Positions 1-8,828 of a stretch of 64,000 nucleotides of DNA are shown here, piece by piece. This DNA is from Stutzerimonas stutzeri (GTDB lineage Bacteria; Pseudomonadota; Gammaproteobacteria; Pseudomonadales; Pseudomonadaceae): NCBI RefSeq assembly GCF_018138085.1, contig NZ_CP073105.1, positions 682,001-746,000 of the forward strand, given 5' to 3'. Every line of letters begins with the position of its first letter. The stretch's first letter is position 1. The notes beneath the pieces were generated by a model that was given only the letters and a program-made list of their open reading frames with translations, searched no databases and was not told the origin of the DNA. Position numbers and translations under genes: made by a program.

Positions 1-34
1 GATCGGCCTGGTGTGGGCGGTGATCCTGCTCTGA
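1..34 (+). CDS. C-terminal end of an unidentified, probably membrane, protein (partial)
   Basis: The first bases continue an open frame that ends IGLVWAVILL followed by a TGA at 32-34. The ten visible residues are all hydrophobic or small, as in a terminal membrane helix. The next gene starts 42 bp downstream on the same strand, so the two could be cotranscribed. The fragment is too short to identify a family. Confidence 0.4.
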   Translation, partial: IGLVWAVILL

Positions 35-75
35 GCCACCTCCCGTACGTCTTCTGCCTTCACTAAGGAAAATCC

Positions 76-2214
76 ATGCGCGCGACCCCGCGGCGGTCCA
101 GCCGAGACCTCAATCCGCCTGGCCCCATCACCCTGGCCGCGCACCTGCGCTTCATCCTGGCCAGCGCACTGGCGCTGCTGTTCATGTTCGCCCTGTTGCG
201 CCTGGGCCTGCTGCTGTTCAACCGCGAGCTGATCGGCAACACGCCGCTTGACAGCTTCGTCGAGGCGTTCGGCAATGGCCTGCGCTTCGACCTGCGAGTG
301 GCGGTGTATGCGCTGTTGCCGCTGCTGCTCGGCACCTTGAGTGTCCGGGTGACGGCGGCGCGCGGTCTGTTGCGCGCATGGCTGACCGTCTGCGCCAGCC
401 TGGCGATTCTGCTCGGGCTGATCGAGCTGGACTTCTACCGTGAATTCCACCAGCGGCTGAACGGTCTGGTCTTCCAGTACCTGCAGGAAGATCCGGCGAC
501 CGTGCTGAGCATGCTGTGGAACGGCTTTCCGGTCCTCCGGCTGTTGGCAGTCTGGGGTGTGGCGAGCCTGGCCATGTACGCCCTGTTCGGCTGGTTGGAA
601 CGCCTGACGCGCGGCCGCCCGACGTTGCCCTCGACGGGCGTGCGCCGCAACGGCGCGCCCTGGTACACCCGTGCGGCGGTGTTCACGCTGCTGGTGCTGG
701 TCTGCGTGGTGGCCGCACGTGGCACGCTGCGCCAAGGGTCGCCGCTGCGCTGGGGCGATGCCTACACCACCGATTCGATGTTCGCCAACCATCTTGGCCT
801 GAACGGCACGCTGTCTCTCTACGACGCGGCCAAGAATCGCTATTCGAGCCACCGCGAAAATACCTGGAAGGCGACCTTGCCGGCCGACGAGGCGCAGTCC
901 GTCACCCGTGAGCTGCTGCTGACCGACAACGACACACTGGTCGATACCGAGCTGGCACCCGTACGGCGCGATTATCAGCCCCCGTCGGACGGCCAGCTGG
1001 CGGTGCGCAACGTGGTGGTCATCCTGATGGAGAGTTTCGCCGGTCACTTCGTCGGTGCGCTGGGCAGCCAGGACGGCATCACGCCGTACTTCGATCGCCT
1101 CGCCAAGGACGGGCTGCTGTTCAGTCGCTTCTTCTCCAACGGCACCCACACCCACCAGGGCATGTTCGCCAGCATGGCCTGCTTCCCGAACCTGCCCGGC
1201 TTCGAATACCTGATGCAGACACCCGAGGGCGGGCATCGTTTTTCCGGCTTGCCACAGTTGCTCGGCGGTCGGGGATTCAACGACGTCTATGTTTATAACG
1301 GCGATTTCGCCTGGGACAACCAGTCTGGCTTCTTCGGCAACCAGGGCATGACACGCTTCGTCGGCCGGAACGAATACATCGATCCGGTGGTGGAAGACCC
1401 GACCTGGGGCGTATCCGACCAGGACATGTTCGGTCGCGCCATCGAAGAGCTGGACAAGCTGGATACCGGCGAGCCCTTCTACGCGCTGTTGCAGACCCTT
1501 TCCAACCACACGCCTTATGCGCTTCCCGACCCGCTGCCGGTCGAGCCGGTAACGGGGCACGGCTCGCTGGATGAGCACTTGACTGCGATGCGTTATTCCG
1601 ACTGGGCGCTGGGCCAGTTCTTCGAGAAGGCGCGCAAGGCACCCTGGTTCGACCAGACCCTGTTCGTGGTGGTCGGCGACCATGGCTTTGGCGCTACCGA
1701 ACAGCTGACCGAGATGGACCTGTACCGCTTCAACGTGCCGATGCTGCTTATCGGGCCGGGTGTGACCGAGCGCTTCGGCAGCCGTCGTGACGTGGTCGGC
1801 ACGCAGGTAGACATGGTGCCGACCATCATGGGCCGTCTCGGCGGGGAGGTTCGTCACCAGTGCTGGGGACGCGATCTGCTGGCGCTGCCGGCAAATGACC
1901 CCGGTTTCGGCATCATCAAGCCGTCGGGCGGTGACCAGACCGTCGCAATGGTGCGGGGCGACCAGATTCTGGTGCAGCCCAAGGACCAGGAGCCGCGCTT
2001 GTACCGCTATCAACTCGGTGGTCAGCCGCAGGCGCAACGGCTCAAGGCGGACCAGATCGATCCGCTGATGGCTGAGCAGCTGCAGGCGTTCCTGCAGACC
2101 GCGACCACCAGCCTGCTGGCCAACACCAGCGGTGAACGCGAACGTGACGGTAAAACGACGGGCGTGGCGGTCATCGGAAAGTCCGACAGGCCGGTGCCGC
2201 AAGACAAGGACTGA
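76..2214 (+). CDS. LTA synthase family protein (membrane sulfatase-fold phosphotransferase)
   Basis: The 712-residue protein has an N-terminal membrane region (hydrophobic stretches near residues 25-48, 73-90, 98-118, 153-172 and 198-215) followed by a sulfatase/alkaline-phosphatase-fold domain from about residue 310. The layout matches LtaS and OpgB-type enzymes, which move phosphoglycerol-like groups onto envelope polymers on the periplasmic side. Family metal and nucleophile positions are visible: E319 in ILMESF, the NGTHTHQG segment with T359 as likely nucleophile, and D535-H536 in VVGDHG. The ATG has an AAGGA ribosome site about 7 bases upstream. A Gram-negative bacterium has no lipoteichoic acid, so the substrate is unknown; an osmoregulated glucan or another envelope polymer is possible. 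Confidence 0.85.
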   Translation: MRATPRRSSRDLNPPGPITLAAHLRFILASALALLFMFALLRLGLLLFNRELIGNTPLDSFVEAFGNGLRFDLRVAVYALLPLLLGTLSVRVTAARGLLRAWLTVCASLAILLGLIELDFYREFHQRLNGLVFQYLQEDPATVLSMLWNGFPVLRLLAVWGVASLAMYALFGWLERLTRGRPTLPSTGVRRNGAPWYTRAAVFTLLVLVCVVAARGTLRQGSPLRWGDAYTTDSMFANHLGLNGTLSLYDAAKNRYSSHRENTWKATLPADEAQSVTRELLLTDNDTLVDTELAPVRRDYQPPSDGQLAVRNVVVILMESFAGHFVGALGSQDGITPYFDRLAKDGLLFSRFFSNGTHTHQGMFASMACFPNLPGFEYLMQTPEGGHRFSGLPQLLGGRGFNDVYVYNGDFAWDNQSGFFGNQGMTRFVGRNEYIDPVVEDPTWGVSDQDMFGRAIEELDKLDTGEPFYALLQTLSNHTPYALPDPLPVEPVTGHGSLDEHLTAMRYSDWALGQFFEKARKAPWFDQTLFVVVGDHGFGATEQLTEMDLYRFNVPMLLIGPGVTERFGSRRDVVGTQVDMVPTIMGRLGGEVRHQCWGRDLLALPANDPGFGIIKPSGGDQTVAMVRGDQILVQPKDQEPRLYRYQLGGQPQAQRLKADQIDPLMAEQLQAFLQTATTSLLANTSGERERDGKTTGVAVIGKSDRPVPQDKD

Positions 2215-2226
2215 ACCGGTTCGGGT

Positions 2227-2244
2227 GGGGGCAGGCATGCCCCC
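2227..2244 (+). terminator. GC-rich hairpin after the sulfatase-fold gene
   Basis: GGGGGCA (2227-2233) and TGCCCCC (2238-2244) form a perfect 7-bp stem with a 4-base loop, 12 bases after the stop codon. There is no T-run behind it, so termination may be Rho-assisted or weak. Confidence 0.4.
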
Positions 2245-2341
2245 CACTCGTTCAGTCGCCGCCCGGCGGGCGCTGGCCAGCGAGGCTGACGATGGGCGTG
2301 TTCGGGGCGGTCGGGTCGCAAGCAGCTCCGGCTGTCCCGCT

Positions 2342-2556
2342 TCAGCGCGGGATATCAACCGGTGTTCGTTGAAATCGCCCCGCTCGGCGTCGCGGTGACA
2401 GGCCACACAGTTGGCGCGGCCGCCGACTGACTCACGGCTGAACTTGGCTTCGCTCACTTCATGGTGCTTGCGTTCGAACCAGCCTGTCTGGCTGATGCGT
2501 GGCGGTTCGCCCTCCGTTGGCGGGGGCTCCGCAGGCAGACGGAACAGAAAGTCCCG
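2342..2556 (-). pseudogene. Remnant of a dihaem cytochrome c (C-terminal part only)
   Basis: Read on the minus strand, this stretch encodes a C-terminal fragment with a haem-binding motif NCVACHRDAERGDFNEHR, which closely resembles the end of small dihaem cytochrome c proteins (DHC family). The frame is closed upstream by a TGA at 2557-2559, so the N-terminal half and start are missing. The 3' end is also broken: after NEHR the reading must shift one base to give VDIPR and a TGA at 2342-2344, which is a sensible end for this family. It lies directly downstream of trmA. The family call rests on motif recognition; the double lesion is directly visible. Confidence 0.6.
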
Positions 2557-2599
2557 TCAGCTGCGGTGGTTCATCGCTGCGCGGAATCTCGGACGAGGC

Positions 2600-3688
2600 T
2601 CAGCGCCGCACCAGCAGCACGCCCGATTCCATGTGATGGGTGTAGGGGAACTGGTCGAACAGGGCGCAGCGCTCGATGCGGTGGGTATCTTGCAGCTGGG
2701 CGATGTTCGCCGCCAGGGTGTCCGGGTTGCAGGAAATGTAGAGGATGCGCTCGAAGCGCCGGGTCAGCTCGCAAGTGTCCGGATCCATGCCGGCGCGTGG
2801 CGGGTCGACGAAAACGCTGCCGAAGTCGTAGCTCTTCAGATCGATGCCGGCCAGGCGGCGGAACGGGCGCACTTCGTTCAATGCCTGGGTCAGCTCTTCG
2901 GCGGACAGGCGCACCAGGCTGACGTTGTCGATGCCGTTGTCATCGAGGTTGGCCAGCGCGGCGTTGACCGAGGACTTGCTGATCTCGGTCGCCAGCACCT
3001 TGGGCACGCGGGTCGCCAGCGGCAGGGTGAAGTTGCCGTTGCCGCAATAGAGTTCCAGCAGATCGTCGCTGCGCTCGCCCAGTGCGTCGAACGCCCAGTT
3101 CAGCATCTTCCGACAGACCTCGCCGTTGGGCTGGGTAAAGGCGCCTTCGGGTTGGCGATAGTTGAAGGTGCGGCCGGCGACGGTCAGCTGCTCGGTGACA
3201 TAGTCCCGTCCGATGACGATGCGCTTGCCCTTGGAACGGCCGACGATACTAGCGCCCAGGCTCGCTGCGAGCTTCTCGGCTTCGGCCTGCCAGGCGTCGT
3301 TCAGCGGGCGATGATAGGCGAGGGTGATCAGCGCATCGCCAGACAGGGTCGTCAGGAACTCTACCTGGAACAGCTTGAAGCTCAGGGTTTCGCTGGCTTG
3401 CCAGGCGGCCTTGAGCTGCGGCATCAACTGGTTGATGCGGCGGCTGGCGATAGGGAAGTCGTCGATCAGGATCGGTGTGTGCTTGTCGCCGGGCTCGAAC
3501 ATCGCGTAATGCCGCTGGCCGTCCTCGCGCCACAGGCGGAACTCGGTGCGCAGGCGATAGTGTTCGCGTGGCGAATCGAAGACTTCTGGCGCGGGGGCAT
3601 CGAAGGGCGCCAGCAGTTCCACCAGCCTTGCTGTCTTGTCGGCGAGTTGGGCATCGTAGGTGGCGGGGTCGAAATGCGGTGCGCTCAT
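2600..3688 (-). CDS. trmA: tRNA (uracil-5-)-methyltransferase TrmA
   Basis: TrmA makes ribothymidine at position 54 in the T-loop of tRNA using S-adenosylmethionine. The 362-residue protein has the usual length. It shows the SAM-binding motif [10 protein letters not shown] (211-220), VDPPRAGMD, the catalytic cysteine C320 in YISCNPDTL, and the C-terminal HHMESG with the general-base glutamate E354. The NCS2 permease gene ends 39 bp upstream on the same strand, so read-through transcription is possible. The assignment is secure because RlmC/RlmD relatives carry an iron-sulfur cysteine set that is absent here. Confidence 0.96.
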   Translation of the reverse strand: MSAPHFDPATYDAQLADKTARLVELLAPFDAPAPEVFDSPREHYRLRTEFRLWREDGQRHYAMFEPGDKHTPILIDDFPIASRRINQLMPQLKAAWQASETLSFKLFQVEFLTTLSGDALITLAYHRPLNDAWQAEAEKLAASLGASIVGRSKGKRIVIGRDYVTEQLTVAGRTFNYRQPEGAFTQPNGEVCRKMLNWAFDALGERSDDLLELYCGNGNFTLPLATRVPKVLATEISKSSVNAALANLDDNGIDNVSLVRLSAEELTQALNEVRPFRRLAGIDLKSYDFGSVFVDPPRAGMDPDTCELTRRFERILYISCNPDTLAANIAQLQDTHRIERCALFDQFPYTHHMESGVLLVRR

Positions 3689-3727
3689 GAAGACTCTTGA
3701 AGTGATGGGTAATCGTAGGGTGGAACG

Positions 3728-5023
3728 TCAGCCGTTGAAGAAGCCCAGCTTGATCACGAACAGGATCGACAGCACCCACATCGCCGGGCTCAGGTCGCGC
3801 CAGCGACCGGCGAGCAGCTTGATCGCCGTCCAGGCAATGAAGCCAAAGGCGATGCCGTTGGCGATGGAGAAGGTCAGCGGCATGGCCAGCGCGGCGATGG
3901 CCACCGGCGCGGCGACGGTGAGGTCGTCCCAGTCGATATTGGCCAGGCTGCTCATCATCAGCACCGCGACGAACAGCAACGCCGGCGCGGTGGCGTAGGC
4001 CGGTACGGCGCCCGCCAGCGGCGCGAAGAACAGACTCAGCAGGAACAGCAGCGCAACCACGCAGGCGGTCAGGCCGGTGCGCCCGCCCGCGCTGATGCCG
4101 GCGGCCGATTCGATGTAGCTGGTGGTGGTCGAGGTGCCCAATGCGGCACCGGCCATGGTCGCGGTGCTGTCAGCCAGCAGCGCACGGCCCAGGCGCGGCA
4201 TGCGACCGTCCTTGTCCAGCAGGTCGGCCTTCTGCGCGACGCCGATCAGGGTGCCGGACGTATCGAACAGGTCGACGAAGAGGAACGCGAAGATCACGCT
4301 CAGCAGGCCGATGTCCAGCGCGCCGGCGATATCCAGCTGCAGCAGGGTGGGCATCAGCGAGGGCGGCATCGACACCACGGCGTTGAGTTCGGACAGGCCG
4401 AGCACGATCGACAGCACCGTGACTACGAGAATGCCGATCATCACCGCGCCAGTGACGTTGCGGTAGGCCAGTGCGGCGATCAGGAAGAAGCCCAGGCAGG
4501 CCAGCAGCGGACCGCCGGCGGTCAGGTCGCCGAGGCCCACCAGCGTGGCCGGATTATCGACGACGATGCCGGCATTCTTCAGGGCGATGATCGCCAGGAA
4601 CAGGCCGATACCGGCGGCGATACCCGAACGCAGCGCCAGCGGAATGCTGTGGATGATCCACTCGCGGATCTTGAAGATCGACAGCAGGAAGAAGATCGCG
4701 CCGGAAAGGAACACCGCACCCAACGCCGTCTGCCAGGTGTAGCCCATGGTCAGCACCACGGTGTAGGTAAAGAAGGCGTTGAGACCCATGCCCGGAGCCA
4801 GGGCGATCGGGTAGTTGGCGATCAGGCCCATGACTGCCGAACCGATGGCCGCGGCCAGGCAGGTCGCGACGAACACCGCGCCGTGGTCCATGCCGGTCTC
4901 GGCGAGGATGCTCGGGTTGACGAAGAGGATGTAGGCCATCGTCAGGAAGGTGGTGAGACCGGCGAGGATCTCGGTGCGCAGCGTGGTGTTGTGCGCCTTG
5001 AGTTGGAACAGCTTCTCCAGCAT
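3728..5023 (-). CDS. NCS2-family purine permease (AzgA/AdeP type)
   Basis: The 431-residue integral membrane protein belongs to the NCS2 family, AzgA subgroup, whose members import adenine, guanine or hypoxanthine with protons. Diagnostic segments are the N-terminal LRTEILAGLTTFLTMAYIL with NPSIL, and GMGLNAFFTYTVV. FDTSGTLIGVA and GTSTTTSYIESAAGI follow. The chosen start is MLEKLFQLKAHN at 5021-5023, because the upstream in-frame extension is hydrophilic and unlike the family. The gene is divergent from the XdhC-like gene. It may feed purines, but no purine catabolism gene is nearby, so the substrate is inferred from the family only. Confidence 0.88.
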   Translation of the reverse strand: MLEKLFQLKAHNTTLRTEILAGLTTFLTMAYILFVNPSILAETGMDHGAVFVATCLAAAIGSAVMGLIANYPIALAPGMGLNAFFTYTVVLTMGYTWQTALGAVFLSGAIFFLLSIFKIREWIIHSIPLALRSGIAAGIGLFLAIIALKNAGIVVDNPATLVGLGDLTAGGPLLACLGFFLIAALAYRNVTGAVMIGILVVTVLSIVLGLSELNAVVSMPPSLMPTLLQLDIAGALDIGLLSVIFAFLFVDLFDTSGTLIGVAQKADLLDKDGRMPRLGRALLADSTATMAGAALGTSTTTSYIESAAGISAGGRTGLTACVVALLFLLSLFFAPLAGAVPAYATAPALLFVAVLMMSSLANIDWDDLTVAAPVAIAALAMPLTFSIANGIAFGFIAWTAIKLLAGRWRDLSPAMWVLSILFVIKLGFFNG

Positions 5024-5325
5024 GGTCAATCCTCGTGTGGGCCGGTCAGGGCTGGCAGTGTGCGTGGTGGCTGCCTCTTTGGGCAGTTGGTTGCTATAGC
5101 AAAGCCCATCCAGGCGTTGCTCGCAAAAGCCGCGCATCTTACACCGACCCTGCACCGGGTTGAATTTCATTCGGTGACCGGCTGGTTTCGCTTCCCGGTT
5201 GCGCTTGCCAGAGGCATTGCTCATCCGCGATCGATAGGCCGCAGGCGAACTAACCTGACGTGCGGCCAGTCATTGAAGACATGTCGGCGCGACCGGCGCA
5301 TCGTCTGAAATTCACGGGGAAAACG
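5024..5325. other. Divergent intergenic region between permease and XdhC-like gene
   Basis: About 300 bases separate two divergently transcribed genes and must carry both promoters. I see no operator-grade dyad, riboswitch-like architecture or short coding sequence. Confidence 0.4.
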
Positions 5326-6303
5326 ATGGACAGTGTCGATCTGGGGGTGCTGCGACGCGCCCACGACTGGCTGCGTGAAGGGCATGCAGTGGTGCTCTAC
5401 ACGGTGCTGGAAACCTGGGGCAGCGCACCGCGGCCGGTGGGCGCACTGCTGGCACTGCGTGATGACGGTCGCGTCGAGGGCTCGGTCTCCGGCGGATGCG
5501 TCGAGGATGACCTGCTGGCGCGCCGAAAGGCGGTGGTCGATCGCGGTGCCGCGTGCGAGCTGATCACTTATGGCGTCAGCAAGGAGGAATCCGCGCGGTT
5601 CGGCCTGCCTTGTGGCGGTACCTTGCGCCTGCTCGAAGAGCCGCTGACCGACGTGGGCTGGCTGGACGAACTGCTGCAGCGCTGCGCCGATCATGAACGC
5701 CTGTTGCGCTGCCTGGATCTGTCCAGCGGCGTGGTGACTCTCCTGCCAGCCGGGCGCAACGAGACGCTGCGCTTCGATGGCGCGACCCTGCGTGCGCCCT
5801 TCGGTCCGACCTGGCGCCTGCTGATGATCGGCGCCGGGCAGCTGTCGCGCTATACCGCCGAATTGGCAAGCGGCCTCGGCTTCGAGGTGCTGATCTGCGA
5901 CCCCCGTGAAGGCTACGGCCACGACTGGGGCGACACCGCCGTCCGCTTCGTGGCGGGCATGCCGGACGATGCCGTGCTGGCCATCGAGCCGGACGCCCAC
6001 ACCGCCATCGTGGCGCTGACCCACGACCCGCGTCTGGACGACATGGCGCTGCTCACCGCGCTGCAGTCCGATGCCTTCTATGTCGGTGCGCTGGGCTCGC
6101 GGGTCAACAGCGAGAAGCGCAAGTCCCGGTTGCTCTCGCTGGGGCTCAGCGAAGGCGACGTGAACCGGCTGCACGGCCCGATCGGACTGCCGATCGGCAG
6201 TCGCACGCCGGCCGAAATCGCCCTGTCGCTGATGGCTCAGGTGGTGGCCATCAAGAATGGCGCGGCGCGCGAACGAGTCGCGACGGAGCGGCGCTGTGCC
6301 TGA
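5326..6303 (+). CDS. XdhC/PaoD-like molybdenum cofactor insertion chaperone
   Basis: The 325-residue product belongs to the XdhC/CoxI family. These proteins bind molybdenum cofactor, protect it, and insert it into a molybdenum hydroxylase. The N-terminal domain has WGSAPRPVGA and SVSGGCVED with the conserved cysteine C58, and later GLPCGGTL. The C-terminal part is a Rossmann domain beginning LLMIGAGQLSRYTAE, and GSRTPAEIALSLMAQVVA is typical of the family end. The start is ATG 5326 because the family begins there; the open frame upstream has no ribosome site. It overlaps the next gene by 8 bases. With PaoABC-like genes downstream, its client is most likely that enzyme (as PaoD serves PaoC), not xanthine dehydrogenase. 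Confidence 0.88.
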   Translation: MDSVDLGVLRRAHDWLREGHAVVLYTVLETWGSAPRPVGALLALRDDGRVEGSVSGGCVEDDLLARRKAVVDRGAACELITYGVSKEESARFGLPCGGTLRLLEEPLTDVGWLDELLQRCADHERLLRCLDLSSGVVTLLPAGRNETLRFDGATLRAPFGPTWRLLMIGAGQLSRYTAELASGLGFEVLICDPREGYGHDWGDTAVRFVAGMPDDAVLAIEPDAHTAIVALTHDPRLDDMALLTALQSDAFYVGALGSRVNSEKRKSRLLSLGLSEGDVNRLHGPIGLPIGSRTPAEIALSLMAQVVAIKNGAARERVATERRCA

Positions 6304-6889
6304 CGATTTGTGCACCATCGTCCTCGCCGCGGGACAAGGCAGCCGTTACCGCCAATACAGCGACGAGGACAAACTGCTGGCCGGCTGTACGTCGGCCGTC
6401 GATGCGCCGCCGGTCCTGGCAGCCACGCTGCGCGCAGTGGCCGGCATCGGTGATCGCCTGCTGGTGGTGACGCGCGAGGACAACGCCAGCCTGGTCGCCT
6501 GGCTCGAGCGCGAGGCCCACGCCTTCGGCGCACAAACGCTGGTGGTTCGCAGCAACGGCCTGGGGCACAGCCTGGCCCAGGCGGTGTCGCGCTGCCCGGC
6601 TCGCCGCGGCTGGCTGGTAGCACTGGGTGACATGCCGTACCTGCAACACGACACCCTCGAGCGCATCGCCGCAGCCATTCAGCCGCAACGGTTGGTGGTG
6701 CCGGTGTACCGCGGGCAGCGCGGTCATCCGCGCGGAATAGGGGCCGACTTCGGTGCGTTGTTGCGCGTGCTGACCGGCGAGCGGGGCGCGCAGGCGTTAT
6801 TCGATGGGCCTTCGGTGATCGAGATCGAAGTGGACGATCCCGCCGTGCTGCAGGACATCGATCGTCCGGAGGATCGACGGCCGGGTTGA
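6296..6889 (+). CDS. MocA-like molybdenum cofactor cytidylyltransferase
   Basis: The 197-residue protein is a MobA/MocA-type nucleotidyltransferase. Its N-terminus holds the nucleotide-binding signature VLAAGQGSRY followed by the lysine of EDKLLAG, and later ALGDMPYLQ, which binds metal. MocA makes molybdopterin cytosine dinucleotide, the cofactor form used by PaoABC-type enzymes. The start is taken as GTG 6296: it overlaps the XdhC-like stop, and GGAG at 6285-6288 gives normal spacing. Neighbourhood supports MocA over MobA, since the downstream enzyme is of the cytosine-dinucleotide type. The cytidylyl specificity is inferred from context. Confidence 0.85.
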   Translation: MPDDLCTIVLAAGQGSRYRQYSDEDKLLAGCTSAVDAPPVLAATLRAVAGIGDRLLVVTREDNASLVAWLEREAHAFGAQTLVVRSNGLGHSLAQAVSRCPARRGWLVALGDMPYLQHDTLERIAAAIQPQRLVVPVYRGQRGHPRGIGADFGALLRVLTGERGAQALFDGPSVIEIEVDDPAVLQDIDRPEDRRPG

Positions 6890-6954
6890 GCCGGGTGGCG
6901 CCCCGAGGCCTCCGATTTCCCGCTGAACGATTTTTCCGCCGGGGCAGTCGTACC

Positions 6955-7224
6955 CTAGGGTCTGATGGCGTTTCGTACGCGGCCGCGCCGGAGCCTGTTT
7001 TTGCGCGAGGCAAGGCATGAGGAGGGACGTTTGGTTGTTCCAAATGAGCGACGAATAACGCCGCATCGCGCAAAAACAGGCCCGTCCCGAAGGGTTGCGC
7101 GTCAAATGGCGCCATGCAGCGTTGCGGGACTTGGCAAGGGAACACCATTACCTGCGTCCCGCGCCTTGCCTGGCGTCATTTGACGCAGCAACGCGGCTCG
7201 CGACGAAACGTCAACAGACCCTAG
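6955..7224. mobile_element. MITE-like element with terminal inverted repeats and CTAG flanks
   Basis: A 262-bp element (6959-7220) is bounded by imperfect terminal inverted repeats. The left end reads GGTCTGATGGCGTTTCGT and the right end, reversed, reads GGTCTGTTGACGTTTCGT (16 of 18 identical, with further match beyond). Both ends are flanked by CTAG (6955-6958 and 7221-7224), consistent with a 4-bp target duplication, although CTAG is itself palindromic. Inside are two perfect or near-perfect hairpins. GCCTGTTTTTGCGCG (6993-7007) pairs with 7067-7081. GCGTCAAATGGCGCCA (7099-7114) pairs with 7171-7186, with one mismatch. No transposase frame is present, so it would need a transposase in trans. 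It separates the MocA-like gene from the PaoA-like gene. Confidence 0.75.
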
Positions 7225-7311
7225 GCGCACGGAAAGCGCATCGAATGCCTGAGGTCTTCGCTGATCCTGCACAGAACAGGCGCGCGAGGCCCCCCGAACC
7301 GTGAGGCTGCC

Positions 7312-7845
7312 ATGAGCGAAACGTCATCCACTGCAGGTGGGATCTCCGCCTGTTCCATCACCCTTCAACTGAACGGCCAGCGCCGCGACGTCGAGGTTTT
7401 CCCCTGGACCACGCTGCTCGATCTACTGCGCGAACAGCTGCACCTGACCGGTACCAAGAAGGGCTGTGACCACGGCCAGTGCGGCGCCTGCACGGTGCTC
7501 CTCAATGGCAAGCGCATCAACAGCTGCCTGACCCTGGCAGTGATGCACGACGGCGCCGAACTGACCACGATCGAAGGGCTGGCCAAGGGCGAAGCGCTGC
7601 ACCCGATGCAGGCCGGCTTCGTCAAGCACGATGCCTTCCAGTGCGGCTATTGCACGCCCGGACAGATCTGCTCGGCGGTGGGCATGATCGGCGAGGGGCG
7701 CGCCCAGAGCCGTGACGACCTGCGCGAACAGATGAGCGGTAACGTCTGCCGCTGCGGTGCCTATCCGAACATCCTCGCCGCCATCGAGGACGCCGCGGAC
7801 GAGACGCGCGAACGGCTCGCGGGTGCGAAGGAGGTGACGCCATGA
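7312..7845 (+). CDS. PaoA-like [2Fe-2S] subunit of aldehyde oxidoreductase
   Basis: The 177-residue protein carries two [2Fe-2S] clusters for a three-subunit molybdenum hydroxylase. The plant-type cluster is bound by C52, C57, C60 and C72 ([16 protein letters not shown]). The second is bound by C111, C114, C146 and C148 ([18 protein letters not shown]). It closely resembles PaoA/YagT of E. coli, which oxidises aromatic aldehydes in the periplasm, but here there is no twin-arginine leader: only about 17 residues precede the ferredoxin fold. That suggests a cytoplasmic enzyme. The stop overlaps the next start (ATGA), showing translational coupling. The aldehyde substrate is inferred from family only. 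Confidence 0.9.
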   Translation: MSETSSTAGGISACSITLQLNGQRRDVEVFPWTTLLDLLREQLHLTGTKKGCDHGQCGACTVLLNGKRINSCLTLAVMHDGAELTTIEGLAKGEALHPMQAGFVKHDAFQCGYCTPGQICSAVGMIGEGRAQSRDDLREQMSGNVCRCGAYPNILAAIEDAADETRERLAGAKEVTP

Positions 7846-8828
7846 ATCCCTTCAGCTATGCCCGCCCCGTCAGTGTGGAAGACGCCATCGCGCAGTTCCG
7901 GCCCGACAGCCGCTATATCGCCGGCGGCACCAACCTGCTCGACCTGATGAAGGAAAACCTCACCCGCCCGTCGCAGCTGATCGACATCACCCAGCTGCCG
8001 CTGGCCGATATCGAGGAGACGGCCGATGGCGGCTTGCGCATCGGTGCCCTTGTCAGCAATGCCGATCTGGCCTGGCATCCAATCGTCGAAGCGCGTTATC
8101 CGCTCCTGTCCCAGGCGATTCTCGCGGGCGCCTCGCCGCAGCTGCGCAATATGGCGACCACCGGCGGCAACCTGCTGCAGCGCACGCGTTGCTACTACTT
8201 CTATGACGCCACCACGCCGTGCAACAAGCGCGAGCCCGGCAGCGGGTGCCCCGCGCGCGACGGCCTCAACCGCATCCATGCCATCCTTGGCCACAGTGAG
8301 GCCTGTATTGCCGTTCACCCGTCCGACATGTGCGTAGCACTGGCCGCACTGGAGGCGGTGGTGCACGTGCAAGGGCAACGGGGCGAGCGGCGCATCCCCA
8401 TGTCCGACTTCCATCGCTTGCCGGGCCAAACGCCCGAGCAGGACAACACTCTGGTCGATGGCGAGCTGATCACCGCCGTCGAGTTGCCACCACAGGACTT
8501 CTCCGCGCACAGCAGCTACCTCAAGTTGCGTGATCGTGCCTCCTACGCCTTTGCACTGGTTTCGGTCGCGGCTGCTCTGGATATGGACGGTGCAGGCATC
8601 CGCAGCGCCCGCATCGCCATGGGCGGGGTGGCCCACAAACCCTGGCGCAAAGCCGAGGCGGAGGCTGCGCTGGTCGGCAAGGCGCCCGACGAGGCCGCCT
8701 TCAACGCTGCGGCGGACATCCTCCTCGAAGGCGCCAGCGGCTTCGAACACAACGCCTTCAAGATCGAACTGGGCCACCGCGCCATCGTCCGCGCCCTGAC
8801 CGACGCTGCCAAAGGAGCCGCCCGATGA
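7842..8828 (+). CDS. PaoB-like FAD-binding subunit with an extra [4Fe-4S] site
   Basis: The 328-residue protein is the FAD subunit that passes electrons from the iron-sulfur subunit to an acceptor. The FAD motifs [14 protein letters not shown] (residues 25-38) and [10 protein letters not shown] (106-115) are clear. After the second comes the cysteine-rich insertion found in PaoB but not in ordinary xanthine dehydrogenase subunits. Its cysteines are C117, C127, C136 and C155, expected to bind a [4Fe-4S] cluster. Both ends overlap the neighbouring genes by ATGA junctions. The insertion is the best sequence evidence that this is a Pao-type enzyme and not an isoquinoline or xanthine oxidoreductase. 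Confidence 0.9.
   Translation: MNPFSYARPVSVEDAIAQFRPDSRYIAGGTNLLDLMKENLTRPSQLIDITQLPLADIEETADGGLRIGALVSNADLAWHPIVEARYPLLSQAILAGASPQLRNMATTGGNLLQRTRCYYFYDATTPCNKREPGSGCPARDGLNRIHAILGHSEACIAVHPSDMCVALAALEAVVHVQGQRGERRIPMSDFHRLPGQTPEQDNTLVDGELITAVELPPQDFSAHSSYLKLRDRASYAFALVSVAAALDMDGAGIRSARIAMGGVAHKPWRKAEAEAALVGKAPDEAAFNAAADILLEGASGFEHNAFKIELGHRAIVRALTDAAKGAAR

Noticed and set aside
2411..3700. Long plus-strand open frame of 429 codons over trmA
   Set aside because: It lies antisense to trmA, which has catalytic motifs and exact family length. GC-rich third positions often leave the opposite strand open.
5221..6318. Minus-strand open frame of 365 codons over the XdhC-like gene
   Set aside because: It has no recognisable motif and its composition is that of a shadow frame; the plus-strand gene has clear family signatures.
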